Positions 38,666 through 49,924 of a DNA stretch of 64,000 nt are shown here, one piece after another (the first letter of the stretch is position 1; each line of letters begins with the position of its first letter). Under the pieces are notes generated by a model. It was not told the DNA's origin and made no database searches. It saw only the letters and a program-made list of their open reading frames with translations. The DNA is taken from the NCBI GenBank assembly GCA_014529385.2, contig CM043957.1:83559381-83623380 (forward strand), given 5' to 3'. The stretch comes from Adiantum capillus-veneris. Its lineage: Eukaryota; Streptophyta; Polypodiopsida; Polypodiales; Pteridaceae. Made by a program: the position numbers and the translations under genes.

Positions 38666-38925
38666 AGAGGTTAGTTCCATAATCATGATCATCAAGGGCA
38701 TTGAACTAAATCCAAGGCGAGGGACGGAGGAAAACAAATCCAAGGTCAATGCTAAAGACGAGAAAAATTGAGGTGGAGGGCAAGCAAACTGAAGGCAGCG
38801 TGCATGAATCCGAAGTGGCATGAGCGAATCCGAGCTGGCAAAGATAGAAGGCAGAGAAAAATCTCGACGATATTTGAAGGTTTTTACAATTGTACTGTGT
38901 TTTGATGTTTTAGACCTGAACTTTG
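38664..38925 (+). other. No gene seen
   Basis: Short unique non-coding stretch between the GA array and dispersed repeat copy B. Contains GAATCCGA.. repeated twice near 38800-38840. Confidence 0.45.
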
Positions 38926-39018
38926 TAGGTTTTCTCATCTTTGAAACTAGAATTTAAAGGTAAATTTCAAATTTTTGTATGTGGGAATACATAGAACCTA
39001 CGTTTGTTTTTCAAGAAA
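38926..39018 (+). repeat. Dispersed non-coding repeat, copy B (partial)
   Basis: Contains GTAGGTTTTCTCATCTTTGAA, then TTTCAAATTTTTGTATGTGG and ACATAGAACCTA. It is the second half of the repeat seen at 14430-14625 and 40934-41122, about 260 bp after a GA array. Confidence 0.6.
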
Positions 39019-39107
39019 TTGGATATCCACTCCAATACACAATGCTTTGTGCTTAGACACTTGGAAAACGTGCATATGAAAAATTTAGATGTAATCTACT
39101 TCTACTA

Positions 39108-39180
39108 TCTATACTACATATAATGGAGCTCAAAATTTTGGAAGAAGGAGAGGCCCTCCACGTGTCATCTCCTACGGTGC
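39108..39180 (+). mobile_element. Helitron-like 5' terminus, second copy
   Basis: A, then TCTATACTACATATAATGGA, followed by GGAAGAAGGAGAGGCCCTCC and GTGTCATCTCC. Homologous to the end at 25475. No 3' end or coding region found. Confidence 0.5.
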
Positions 39181-39349
39181 TTAACAAACTGCACGTTGTT
39201 TTTCACTTTTGATGTTGCAACTCCCAATCGAAGTCCATCATGTACATACACCTCGGTGAACTCAAAGCTCAACATTCTTAGTTGAATCTTGCAAGCTAAG
39301 TTGTAGCAGTTGCTCGCGTGTGCGTGCACGTATTTGTGTGTGTGTGCTT

Positions 39350-39350
<1 letters not shown>

Positions 39351-39380
<30 letters not shown>

Positions 39381-39387
39381 TCACCGC

Positions 39388-39463
<76 letters not shown>
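39351..39463 (+). repeat. GA, TG and GA arrays
   Basis: GA 39351-39376, TG about 39394-39430 running directly into GA to 39463. Confidence 0.95.
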
Positions 39464-39466
<3 letters not shown>

Positions 39467-39713
39467 CCAACTACAGCATGTGTACACATCGGCTTCTAGA
39501 GGCTAGAGGGCTTGCACGGACATGTAGCATCACCTCCCTCTGCATCATTGTTCCTATAGTTGCCGCATCCTATCTCATAAAAGACATCGTATGGCAATCG
39601 TGCGATGTAAACGTACATTGAAATTTATGCTGCCTTTAAATTTTTTATTTTATTCTTAAGCCATTTTCATTTTAATCATGTTCAACATCGTGCAGGTGGA
39701 AGCCGAGTGCACC

Positions 39714-39715
<2 letters not shown>

Positions 39716-39777
<62 letters not shown>

Positions 39778-39778
39778 T
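39716..39778 (+). repeat. TG-AG compound microsatellite
   Basis: TG 39716-39752 then AG to 39778, the same order as the others on this strand. Confidence 0.95.
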
Positions 39779-40606
39779 TCACTTTAGGTAGTGTGGCGAA
39801 GAAGTAGGGCAGAGCTTCATACATGGAGTGTCATCTACTTTTCAACATAGTTCGTGCTATCGTCTTCGCAATCATTATACTCATTTTTCAATGCAATGTT
39901 GAATTAAAGTAAAAATAGGCATACATGCTCAAAATGACCCATGGACTTCAGAAAAACATCATCATCCCAATGGCTTTTACAGGGAGCCCCCATTGAAACC
40001 CACAAACAAAGGTTTCGTCAAAGGTTATATCACATTACAACACTCTAGTTACATTGGCTAGCAGGGGAGCCAGGTTGCCACAAGCATCCTACCCTCTACC
40101 ACCGTGCATGACTCCCCACAAACAGGACGTGGACCTGCTATATGCCACAAGATGAGGGAGCTTGAAGCCCCATCACTGGCATTAAAAAGAGAGCTGACAT
40201 CAATAGAGACCTGCACTTCCACCATGCACTCAAGTTGAAGCCACACACCCCAAAGAACACAATCGACGGTTGCCCCACCAAGAAGAAGGGTAGCTCACAC
40301 CTGCCCTCTGTTGCTCGTCAAACCAAGAAGTGCCGCAGAACCACACCACCAATAGAGATCTAGCTTTTGAAGTGATTTATACTACATGTAGATCTTGCAC
40401 ACAAAAATCATAGCATTTAGCCATTTTGCCCATGTTGTAAAATCGTGAAATTTTTAAACGTTTTGTGTAGTACAACTTTAGTTATTGGTTTCTTTTTGTC
40501 CTTTACAAGTTGGTTTCATTGTGCTTACTATTGGAACCAATGTCTAGATGATCCATCACCTGTCTTGATGGATCGTTTAACATTGACAAATCTTAATCTC
40601 AAGATC
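39779..40606 (+). other. No gene seen
   Basis: Non-coding. A 62-codon minus-strand frame at 40058-40246 is open but without a known family. The surrounding sequence (39960-40340) is less AT-rich and may be a transcript-derived fragment. Confidence 0.45.
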
Positions 40607-40607
40607 T

Positions 40608-40641
<34 letters not shown>

Positions 40642-40724
40642 CTTGGAGTGATTACAAAGACTACAATCCACCCTCTCCACTTGTGTGCATACCCACAATC
40701 ACACACCTACAAATATAAGTGTAA

Positions 40725-40796
<72 letters not shown>
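40607..40796 (+). repeat. GA array and TG-AG compound microsatellite
   Basis: GA 40607-40630, then TG 40731-40774 followed at once by AG to 40796. Confidence 0.95.
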
Positions 40797-40797
<1 letters not shown>

Positions 40798-40933
40798 CCA
40801 ATGGCTACTCTTTTCTTAGCAAGAGCAACATGCGGATCACACACTAGTTAGTATTATGTGAAATCTTGAGAGATACTTTGAGTTTTATGAAAGAAAAAAG
40901 GAAAGTTAAGTTTTCCATTTGTATATATCAAAC

Positions 40934-41122
40934 GTTTTCCAAAAACTTAGCAAACCGACATATGAGAAATTTTAAAGTAAATTACCTAAATCTTACACAA
41001 AAGTTCACTAAATGTGTCTAGATTTTGTAGGTTTTCTCACCTTCAAATTTAAAGCTGACATATGACTCAAAATTTGTGGGTGGATGGGCTAACATTAAAC
41101 CTAGGTTTTCTGTTAGCATTGC
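40934..41122 (+). repeat. Dispersed non-coding repeat, copy C
   Basis: Best match to copy A at 14430-14625, from TTTTCCAAAAACTTA to TTAGCATTGC. Lies 138 bp after an AG array. AT-rich, no ORF. Confidence 0.7.
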
Positions 41123-42450
41123 TTGTTTGGATTGAGTACATGTAATTGAAGTATGTATCATTAACAACTTATAGTGCTATCAAATTCATAGTGCGGGAAT
41201 AACCTTTTATCAGCTTGCAAAACTTTTAGTCGTCCTAGAATGACATCATAAATCAAAGTGGTGGAAGAAATGTCTAATAGGCGCTTTCTAGGTTAAAAGG
41301 ACCCTAGAAAAAGCATCAATATTTATACCATTGTTAGAACAATCTCATACGGGCAAGTTTGATAAACAAGTTAGACATAGTGTTTAAGAAGGGACAAGTC
41401 AGCTATTTTTATTCCACCAACACCGTGCATTAGGTCCAACACCCAAGATCATCCTTTGCTTTGAGATACCACCAAGAGTATTTAGTGCGGGAAATCCACC
41501 ACCATGGTGATGCAAGTCCAATACTCTTTCAACTAAGCTAGCCCCCTTGGGTAGACAAATGAAGCCCCAATACTAAACAAACAAAAAATTACGTATCAAT
41601 CCCACAATTGCTAGCATTGCCCAAAAAAAAAAAAAAAAGGAAAAGCTTATAATTCACCAATTGTCCATTCAAATGGGAAGGGAATAGTTCCATGCAAGAT
41701 TCTCAATAAAGATAATAGAATAGTCTCTTTTGAAAGCCATCAAACGGATGCCCCAAAATTTCCCTTTCCTTGAATAATGCCTAGACATCCTGAAGTTTGA
41801 GATGGAGACTTTGTATCATGAAGGGAGCCAATGGGTAAGATGGTAGGAGAAGAGTCACTACCATGCTTGGCGGTTGGTATGCAATAGGTCGTTAGTAAAG
41901 GAGCCATGATGCTACTCAAGTCTTTATGAAGATGCTATGAATGAAGAAGATATTTCAAAGGTAAGCATGTGCACTTTACTGGCCAAAAGGGATTTGGAAA
42001 ATGGACTGTTTGCTTTTGATAGAGTGGAAAAAGGCTATTAAGATTGCTTTAAGAAGGGTTTCACATGCAATAGTTTTGACATTCTGTTGACGTAGCCTAT
42101 TTTCATGGTATATTTTTGTGTTGAAAAAGGTGAAGAGTATTAGATAGGGCTATCACATGCAAAAGATAGTTCTAATTATGTTGTTAGTAAAGGATTGAAT
42201 AAAAGAAGATAGCATTTGTACCATAACACAAAAAATTGGCCTTCGCAACATGCCAAGAGAAGAAATAATCCTCTTTGAGTCAAAGGGGACTAAACGCCCA
42301 AGATCTCATATTGGGAGAGGTTAAAATTCAATGTTTGTTGCTAGGTAACTACCAAGTTATCAGAATACATACGTATCAATTTCAAGTGATGTTATATACA
42401 TGAGTGGTAGCTACTAGATAGGCAGATACCAATTCATTTGCAAGGATAGT
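41123..42450 (+). other. No gene seen
   Basis: AT-rich non-coding sequence with one A15 run near 41623. No domain, no internal repeat noted. Confidence 0.55.
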
Positions 42451-42662
42451 CACCTTCATGTGAGAGCTATAATGTGACCCGTGCGTTGATGTGCCAATAA
42501 GAAGTATGGTTCAATTTTGGGTGCCCCCCCCCCCCCCCCCCCCCTAAATTGACAACATGTGCAAGTATTCTTCAAGGTAGTGACAACCACACCTTAAATA
42601 CTTCATTATGTGCAATAAGGTTTTACATCCTTTATTGTATTTCCCTAAATTTTGCATGCCCA

Positions 42663-42707
<45 letters not shown>

Positions 42708-42708
42708 T

Positions 42709-42747
<39 letters not shown>

Positions 42748-43417
42748 TGTGTGTACACACACACACATGTCACTTTCATGTGTGTCTTATTGTTCTGAGA
42801 ATGGATACTTGCTGATATTTAACACTACATGGATGGTAAGTATAAGTTAAAATGGTTAGCTTCTCAGAGATAGTATAGAAAAGCAAGGAGACTAAATTTG
42901 GATAGAAAAAGGGAAAAGCTTGGATGACTTGATTAGGGTGACTCTCGCCATCCGATTGAATCGTCCTGTGTAAAGATTCATTAATAGTTTGATACTTGGT
43001 AGGGATAATGTATCTATCTGTCACTCAAGGCTCGGCATGAGCTTGAGGTGAATTTGTACATTTCTTGATGGAATTCTAATACAATCACTTACAATTGTGA
43101 GTTTTCTCTCAAAAAAAAAAGTTTCAAGTAAAACATGGATAACAACCGATAGGTTTGTTGACATGTGTAATACTTATTCAAAGCTAACAAATCACCTTCA
43201 TATGAGAGCTATAATGTGACCCGTGCGTTGATGTGCCAATAAGAAGTATGGTTCAATTTTGGGTGTCCCCCCCCCCCCCCCCCCCTCCCTTAAATTGACA
43301 ACATGTGCAAGTATTCTTCAAGGTAGTGACAACCACACCTTAAATACTTCATTATGTGCAATAAGGTTTTACATCCTTTATTGTATTTCCCTAAATCACA
43401 TCAACTTTGCATGCCCA

Positions 43418-43475
<58 letters not shown>

Positions 43476-43922
43476 GTGTATACACACACACACACATGTC
43501 ACTTTCATGTGTGTCTTATTGTTCTGAGAATGGATACTTGCTGATATTTAACACTACATGGATGGTAAGTATAAGTTAAAATGGTTAGCTTCTCAGAGAA
43601 AGTATAGAAAAGCAAGGAGACTATATTTGGATAGAAAAAGGGAAAAGCTTGGATGACTTGATTAGGGTGACTCTCGCCATCCGATTGAATCGTCATGTGT
43701 AAAGATTCATTAATAGTTTGATACTTGGTAGGGCTAATGTATCTATCTGTCACTCAAGGCTCGGCATGAGCTTGAGGTGAATTTGTACATTTCTTGATGA
43801 AATTCTAATACAATCACTTACAATTGTGAGTTTTCCCTCAAAAAAAAAAGTTTTAAGTAAAACATGGATAACAACTGATAGGTTTGTTGACATGTGTAAT
43901 ACTTATTCAAAGCTAACAAATC
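42451..43922 (+). repeat. 742-bp tandem duplication
   Basis: Unit 1 (42451-43192) and unit 2 (43193-43922) are almost identical, from CACCTTCATRTGAGAGC to TATTCAAAGCTAACAAAT. Differences are mainly the lengths of a poly-C run (42523-42544 and 43267-43285) and of a TG-AG compound microsatellite (42665-42745 and 43420-43477), plus a few substitutions and a CACATCAACTT insertion in unit 2. No coding region. A recent segmental tandem duplication. Confidence 0.96.
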
Positions 43923-43944
43923 TATTTTCTTGTTTATATGGATG

Positions 43945-43963
43945 CACACACACACACACACAC

Positions 43964-44056
<93 letters not shown>

Positions 44057-44258
44057 TATGTATGTATGTATGTGGGTATAGACACACACACACATACACA
44101 CATATATATATATGTATTTATGAATATGTACGGATATATAATTGTATGTATGCATATCTATGTGTGTATGTGTGTGTGTGTGTGTGTGTAATTAACTAAA
44201 TAAATATATGTGTGTGTGTGTGTGTGTATATACCCATACCCACACACACACACACACA
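43945..44258 (+). repeat. CA, TA, TG and CA arrays
   Basis: CA 43945-43964, AT 43966-44050, then mixed ATGT/CA/TG tracts to 44258, just outside the minus-strand LTR end at 44262. Confidence 0.95.
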
Positions 44259-44261
44259 TTG

Positions 44262-45614
44262 TGTAATGGAAATGGCTTATGAACATTGAGAATAGCGGAA
44301 TTAAGAGAACTATAGTGAGCATTTTTATGAGACTCCTTTGAGAACATAGAGGGTGAACTTAATTAGCGATAGCAGCATAACCATTATACTTAATTAACTT
44401 GGCATGAACAATACTTTTGCAAGAGAGAGAATTAGAGAACTTAACATTTGAGGACCGGATTTATGTGGAGCCAGTCCCCCCTCCAATAGGCTTTTGTATT
44501 ATAGATTCTCCCATAAAGAGAGACTTGGTACAATACAATCTTTGTGTTCCTTGTGACCTAGGTAATGCTATGAAGATGGAAAGCTTCATGCATCACGAGC
44601 ATAACATAAACTTATAAAAGCATTAACCATCCCCGGCTTTAGTCCCAAGGCCTCAAACACCTTCGAAGGTGGGAAGAGCTAGCGGGGAATGAGGGTAGGG
44701 AAGAAGAAGAAGAATCATTCATAGGAGAAATAAATGGTTCCTCACTTATCATCACTCTTCTTGTTTAGCATAGCATAATAGCATAGTAATTAAGATAGAG
44801 AAGATGTCAAGCTTAAGCATTGAAGCATGGCTCTTGGTTGTATTTTCATTCCATAGCCAAGAGTGTTGGTGTAGACTCTCAACTTCTCAAGAAGCTCGGA
44901 GAAGGAGATGGAGTTCTTGCACTTTCACCAAGTGATAATGTGTGAAAAATGAGTGTCTGAGCCTTGCTTGCCTTGGTATACCCCTCCTTGTAGCTCAAGC
45001 TTGAAGCTCATTGGACCCCTCTAAGCCTAGTCAATCACATGCACAATGCATTTCAAGCAACATGGGTAGTCTTTGGACAAGTGTCCTCCTGACGCCTTTG
45101 AGAGAGAGAGCTTGGAAATATCTAGATATTTGTTGCATTGAACTTGAAGCTCATTGGACCCCTCTTTAGCCCAACCAATAGGATTCAAGTACACCATGTG
45201 GCTAAGCATAGGGAGAGCATGACATGTTTCCATGTTCCCCTTGACAAAAGGGTGTCCTTTGGGTGAGTGGGAGGTTAAGTAAAATATTCCCCCAACTTTG
45301 GGGCTTTCCACCTCCTTTGTAGGGTCTCTTTTTTACTCAAGCCCCTCAAGCACCTTACCCCCTCCATGCATGGGAAGGCTTCTCAAGCACCTTACTCATC
45401 AAACATGACAAGCACCTCAAGGACCTTAGCCAGCAAGCACGGCAAGCACCTCAAGCACCTTACTCATCAAGCATAACAAGCACCTCAAACACCTTAGTCG
45501 GCAAGCACGACAAGCACCTCAAGCTTGGGCCGGGTTCCCACCTCAAGCTCATCCCTAGCTTCCCTAAGGTCCTAGATCTAATGACTTTTAACACTAACCT
45601 TTGGAGGTCTTTAA
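44262..45614 (-). repeat. 3' LTR of minus-strand chromovirus, distal part
   Basis: Reverse complement of the 17534-19147 LTR family: GAGGACCGGATTTATGTGGA, TTCGAAGGTGGG, the minisatellite with AAGCACCTCAAG, and the LTR end (complement of TTACA) at 44262. It is cut at 45614 by a copia insertion and resumes at 49587. Joined, the LTR is about 1690 bp, matching the 1614- and 1678-bp LTRs of the plus-strand copy. Confidence 0.92.
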
Positions 45615-45651
45615 TGTTGGAGCTATATATGGCTCACTCTACTCAACTTGG
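45615..45651 (+). repeat. 5' LTR of copia element (first 37 bp)
   Basis: Matches the 3' LTR start, one difference in 37 bases (TGTTGGAGYTATATATGGCT and on to CAACTTGG), then diverges. Short matches to the rest of the LTR (GTTCTCAAT, TATATGGTGTG) reappear near 46012-46063, so the LTR may be split by an insertion at 45652. Confidence 0.8.
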
Positions 45652-46085
45652 TTGCTTTTTATCCAAACTTGTTCGTCTCCTCGACCTCTTCAATTTGAGT
45701 TCTAGGTTTGCGTCAATCGAAGTTTGCAGCAGAAAGTTAAGATGTTTTTACTGTAATTGAGTTTGACATAGCTTTCGTCCTCGTACGTCTTCGTGAAGCG
45801 TCCACGATCATTTTTCTAATTTTGGCATCGACTTTTTCGAGCAAATTTAGCTTTTTGCTATTCATACTGTGGTTTTCAATCTTGCGTTTCACGACACTCT
45901 ATTTTGAGGACTCTTTTATTATTAACATCTTCTTTTTTGGGTGACGTCTCTCACATCTTTGGACGTTTAATGAGCATCTTTCTTACGTTTATCATTGAAA
46001 GAACACAGTCGTCATATTTCTCTCGTTCTCAATTGCAGCCTTCACCATATATGGTGTGCAGATTCCACGATCTTATCTTATACGT
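45652..46085 (+). other. Non-coding copia leader or inserted sequence
   Basis: T-rich sequence without coding potential. Its right end resembles the inner part of the copia LTR. No primer-binding site recognised. Confidence 0.4.
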
Positions 46086-47150
46086 TGTGAGCAGGATGAA
46101 AACACACACAGTGCCTCTATAACGACCCGACACACACTCTTGGGAAGATACACACACACACTATGGGGCACCACTCGGCTTAGACAACACACCTAGCCGA
46201 GACAGGGAACACACCTCTGGAGTGAGAGGAGAGAGACTATCCACTTGCCCACTCCACACAGACGCACACACACACAAAAAAAACTCAGCTCAAAAGAGGA
46301 TAATTTCTGATGTTTAGATACAAGTGAGCTTGGGCCAACACCAATGGGGCAAATAGCTCACACAATATGGGTAAAATAAGCTAGATACAATCACAAGCTG
46401 GAGCAGAAACTTCGCTCATAGGAGAAACTTACACAGAAAAACAGCAGAAAAGAGTGAGAAATTTGGAAAAATGGACAGCGCCATCGCGTCCAGAACGGCC
46501 CAAAACCCCAGTCTACAATGTCAAAGTGCTCAAATCCGACCTCGGATGAGCAGTTTACGGCCAAAACAGGCTCCAAAAACCCAAAAAACACACCTACGGC
46601 TGTTCCTCCTCTCTTCTCCGCGTTTTTTCTGGTCTTCTCTCTGTTTTTTCAGTTCCCACACTTAGCTTTATTAGTTGGGCACCCTTGGCCTTTTAAATGA
46701 CCTCAAACGGACCCCGAACAAGCCAAAAACTGACCTCGCAGTGCATAGTTGTCACCTTTTTGCATCATTCGCACAGCGGGCACTCAGCTTTTTTCCAATA
46801 ATGCATCTCGCCACCACGTGAAGTGGCCCCAAAAAGTGGTCCTAATGATGACCTTTCTGCATAACTCTCACAAGAAAACACCCACGTTGTGTCCGTCCTC
46901 ATCCGCGTGCAAATATTGACCTCGTTCGCCCTCCTGACGCCACTAGATGCCATCTGACGCACCTGTTGACCTCACGTCGTCGGCCCGCGGATAGCTTCCT
47001 CGAGAAGTTTTTCGCGCTACCAACTCCTCCTTATTGTAGAAAAAACACACTAGTATTGATAATAGTGAAAATCGTTGCACTATGTACATGCTGTCCTACC
47101 TGTATACATGTGGGCCCCACGTAACCACCTGGCTATGGAAATTGGGTAAT
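46086..47150 (+). repeat. 1.05-kb repeat, copy 1
   Basis: Nearly identical, in the same orientation, to 56301-57366, from TGTGAGCRGGATGAAAACAC to CTTTATT. Contains CACTCGGCTTAGACAACACA, GGCCCAAAACCCCAGTCTAC and CTCACGTCGTCGGCCCGCGG. No ORF makes sense in both copies. It abuts truncated copia integrase on its right, so its arrival may have coincided with loss of gag. Nature unknown (solo LTR or other non-coding element). Confidence 0.9.
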
Positions 47151-47160
47151 CCTTTATTAT

Positions 47161-47715
47161 ATGAGAATTTATAAGTTTTGTGCTCTTGGGAAACATAATT
47201 GTAAACCCTTTTCTCTTTCAAATACAACTCATTCTCATAACATATTGGATCTTGTTCATACTGATATATGTGGATCTCTACCTTCTTCGAGATCACAATT
47301 TCGCTACTTCATTACTTTCATTGATGATGTCTCACGATACACGAATGTATTTCTACTTAAACAAAAATCTGAGGCTTTATTTTATTTCAAACAATTCCAC
47401 AAGGCTGTGGAACTTCAAACTGGTCATCGCCTTAAGAAGCTTCATAGTGACAATGGAGGCGAATATGTTTCCTGAGAGTTTGTGAGTTACTGTGCTGACA
47501 GTGGAATTCATCATGAACACACTATTTCATATTCACCTCAACAGAACGGCGTTGTTGAACGAAATAATCGCACTATCCTCAATGCTGTAAGATGTATGCT
47601 AATTCATTCTGGTTTATCTTGTGGTTTTTGGGTTGGAGCTACTTTGACAGCAGTATTTATTCAGAATCATCTTCTTACTCTTGTACCCTCTGGTAAGATA
47701 CCCATCACAACATAG
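47161..47715 (+). pseudogene. Copia integrase, N-truncated
   Basis: Begins in the gag-pre-integrase/zinc region (KFCALGKHNCKPF) and runs through the core: Asp in LVHTDICGSL, Asp in LHSDNGGEYVS, Glu in NGVVERNNRT, with YSPQQNGV before it. Thus all three catalytic acids remain. One in-frame TGA at 47473-47475 breaks it, and the frame closes at 47713-47715. The first His residues of the zinc domain are absent because the sequence starts right beside the 1.05-kb repeat. Integrates copia cDNA when intact. Confidence 0.92.
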
Positions 47716-48100
47716 ACAGGTGACATGAAGTTTAGAGTGATATAGTTGCCAAAAATTGAAAAAAAGCCAAAAATAGGACCCGTTTTTTCACACAGTTTAG
47801 GTTCAAAAATGTTGTGCATGAGTAAGGTTAATGGTGAGATCGATACTTCAAAAAAAATGCCAAGTTTTTTTCAGCTCATAAGGCAACTTTGTGGATACAT
47901 AGCACCTAGAAATTCATTTTCATACTCTTCAAATAATTCAAGCAAAATGGTCACTTAACAGGACACAAAAGTGTCCAAGGACATAAAAGTGTCCTGTTAC
48001 CATTTAGTAGTGTTAAACAAGCTTCGCGATCCTGGTATACAAAATTTGATCTTTTTCTCACCTCTACATGATTCATCTCTTGCTCTTCAGACCCCAACTT
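47716..48100 (+). other. Non-copia sequence between integrase and RT
   Basis: About 390 bp without copia homology where the integrase end and RT fingers should be. At 47961-47998 lies a nested palindrome (AACAGGACAC...GTGTCCTGTT). Likely an insertion plus deletion. Confidence 0.5.
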
Positions 48101-48112
48101 ATATATAAAACA

Positions 48113-48677
48113 CCAAGGTAGAAGTTTTGTGATTCTTGCTCTTTATGTGGATGATACCATCCACATAAAATGCCAAGGTAGCAGTTTTGTGATTCTTTCT
48201 CTTTATGTGGATGATACCATCCTTGTTTCCAATGATTTGGGATTTCTTCAGCAAGTGAAAAAGTTATTGTCTTTTGTGTTTGTTATGGTGGATCTTGGAG
48301 ATATCCACTCATGTCTTGGCATTCAAATCTAACGGAACCGTACAAAAGGTATTTTATTCCTTCAACAATCAAAGTTTATTGTAGATACTATTCAAAAATT
48401 TGGTATGGAATCTGCACATTCAGCCAACACACCTTGTCTTGCGAGATCTACGAAGAACACTTCTAACAATGGCGGTCAACTTGTCACAAATCAACCTTAT
48501 CCTAACTTGATTGGATGTCTTCAGTTTGTTGGCATGAGCAATTGTCCTGATATTCTGTTTGTTGCTTATTATCTTGAACAACATCTTGCACGTCCTTCTC
48601 TTAAGCATTGGTCTGCAACAAAGCGTGTATTGAAATATTTGAAAGACACTACTGATTTTGGTTTGGTCTATCGATAA
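48113..48677 (+). pseudogene. Copia reverse transcriptase, duplicated active site
   Basis: RT palm to connection. The segment encoding SFVILxLYVDDTI occurs twice: an exact 60-bp (20-codon) tandem duplication from 48113 and 48173 puts two YVDD motifs in one frame. It continues with LGDIHSCLGIQI, a stop at 48330-48332, then QPYPNLIGCLQFV, PDILFVAYYLEQHLARPSLKHW and KRVLKYLKDTTDFGLVY, the usual copia connection block, to a TAA at 48675-48677. Fingers are missing. Non-functional. Confidence 0.93.
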
Positions 48678-48695
48678 TAACTCACATTTGATTCT

Positions 48696-49193
48696 ATGCA
48701 ATCTCTTTCTCTTTTGGGTTATACAGATGCAGACTGGGAAAGCTCACATTTATCAAGCGATCTACTAGTGGAAAATTTCTTCTTTATAAATGGTTGTCTT
48801 GTATCTTTGACCAGCAAGAAACAACGCTGTGTTGCAGTTTCTACGACTGAGTCAGAATATGTTGCGGCATCACTTGCAGCTTGTGAGCTGATCTGGCTTT
48901 GACAAATGCTGGTTGATATTGGTCACTCTCCTCTTTCTAGCACACCCTTGCAGCGTGACAACCAAAGTGCTATTAGTCTTGCAAAAGACTATGTTCAACA
49001 TAATAAGTCAAAGCACATTGATGTCCATTATTATTATGTCAGGTATGAAGTATACAAAGGAACCATTATGGTTGAACACTGTCCAAGTGACGAGATGATT
49101 GCAGGCATTCTTACCAAAGGCCTCAACAAGTCACGTTTCATCCTCTTGTGCTCAGAGCTTGGAGTTGCTTTGGCCTCACTCTTTCTAGATTAG
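48696..49193 (+). pseudogene. Copia RNase H
   Basis: YTDADWE supplies the first catalytic Asp, TTESEYVAA the Glu and DNQSAISLAKD the next Asp. SKHIDVHYYYVR and ILTKGLNKSRF complete the typical copia end. A TGA at 48900-48902 interrupts the frame. Degrades RNA in the RNA-DNA hybrid when intact. Followed 240 bp later by the polypurine tract. Confidence 0.93.
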
Positions 49194-49430
49194 CTTCTCT
49201 GCTATTGTAATAGCTTTGTACATATGACATTGTAATCCTATAGGTACCATGCACTATGCACACTCCACATTTGCACATTGTGATCTCTGAGTGACTTGTA
49301 TATTTGTACATAGATACACAATTCACTTTCACATCATCATTGATGGTTCATATTTTCACGTTGTATAGGGACTTGGGCTTTTCCCTTGAACTCCCAAGGG
49401 TTCTTCATCCAAAGCTAGAGACCTTTGTTT

Positions 49431-49581
49431 GAGTGGGGGTGTTGGAGTTATATATGGCTCACTCTACTCAACTTGGTCCACTTATATAGTTGTATCTTGT
49501 TCTCAATATGAATCAGTCTTTGGGAGCGTATATGGTGTGTCTCTTGTCTCGTCTCTCTCTCTTTCTATCTGCATCTCAACA
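49431..49581 (+). repeat. Copia polypurine tract and 3' LTR
   Basis: GAGTGGGGG at 49431-49439, then the LTR TGTTGGAG...CTCAACA at 49440-49581, 142 bp, followed by the TTTAA duplication. Very short for a copia LTR but within the known range. Confidence 0.9.
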
Positions 49582-49586
49582 TTTAA

Positions 49587-49924
49587 TGAACCTAACCCTA
49601 AGGTATTTTAAGCTCCATTAGATGCACGTTGCTCTTTGATAGAATACCTCCTTTTGGACCCCTATTGAGATGTAACCATGTCACATATTGGTTCCCTGCT
49701 AAGGTAAGTTTAGAAGCACTTATTGCACATTGCTCTTTGGTATACTGTCTCCTATTGGACTTCCATTGAGATGCAACCGTTTCTCCTTTTGGTCCCCTGC
49801 TTAGATAGGTGTAGAAGCGCATATCTATATCCTAACTCTTGTTCCCCTTTTATCTTCCCATGTTAAATAAGTTATTTAATATGAGAAAATCATTTGGTAA
49901 AGTTAAATATTATATTTTATGACA
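49587..49924 (-). repeat. 3' LTR of minus-strand chromovirus, proximal part
   Basis: Element-orientation start TGTCATAAAA at 49924, matching 17534 and 23339. Continues to the copia insertion at 49586. Preceded (49925-49945, complement) by the same GAGAGAGGT polypurine tract. Confidence 0.92.

Larger units (their letters stand above)
45615..49581 (+). mobile_element. Ty1/copia element nested in the gypsy LTR
   Basis: Starts TGTTGGAGCTATATATGG and ends ATCTCAACA. The 5-bp host sequence TTTAA occurs at 45610-45614 and again at 49582-49586, a perfect target duplication. Inside, on the plus strand, are integrase, RT and RNase H in copia order (integrase before RT). Gag, protease and the start of integrase are missing, their place taken by non-coding sequence and a 1.05-kb repeat. 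Defective. Confidence 0.94.

Noticed and set aside
46391-46700. Short ORFs in the 1.05-kb repeat, also at 56584-56919
   Set aside because: Frames are not conserved between the two otherwise near-identical copies in length or start, so no coding constraint is visible.
47161-47485. Second frame (47180-47485) as a separate protein
   Set aside because: Out-of-frame shadow of the copia integrase.
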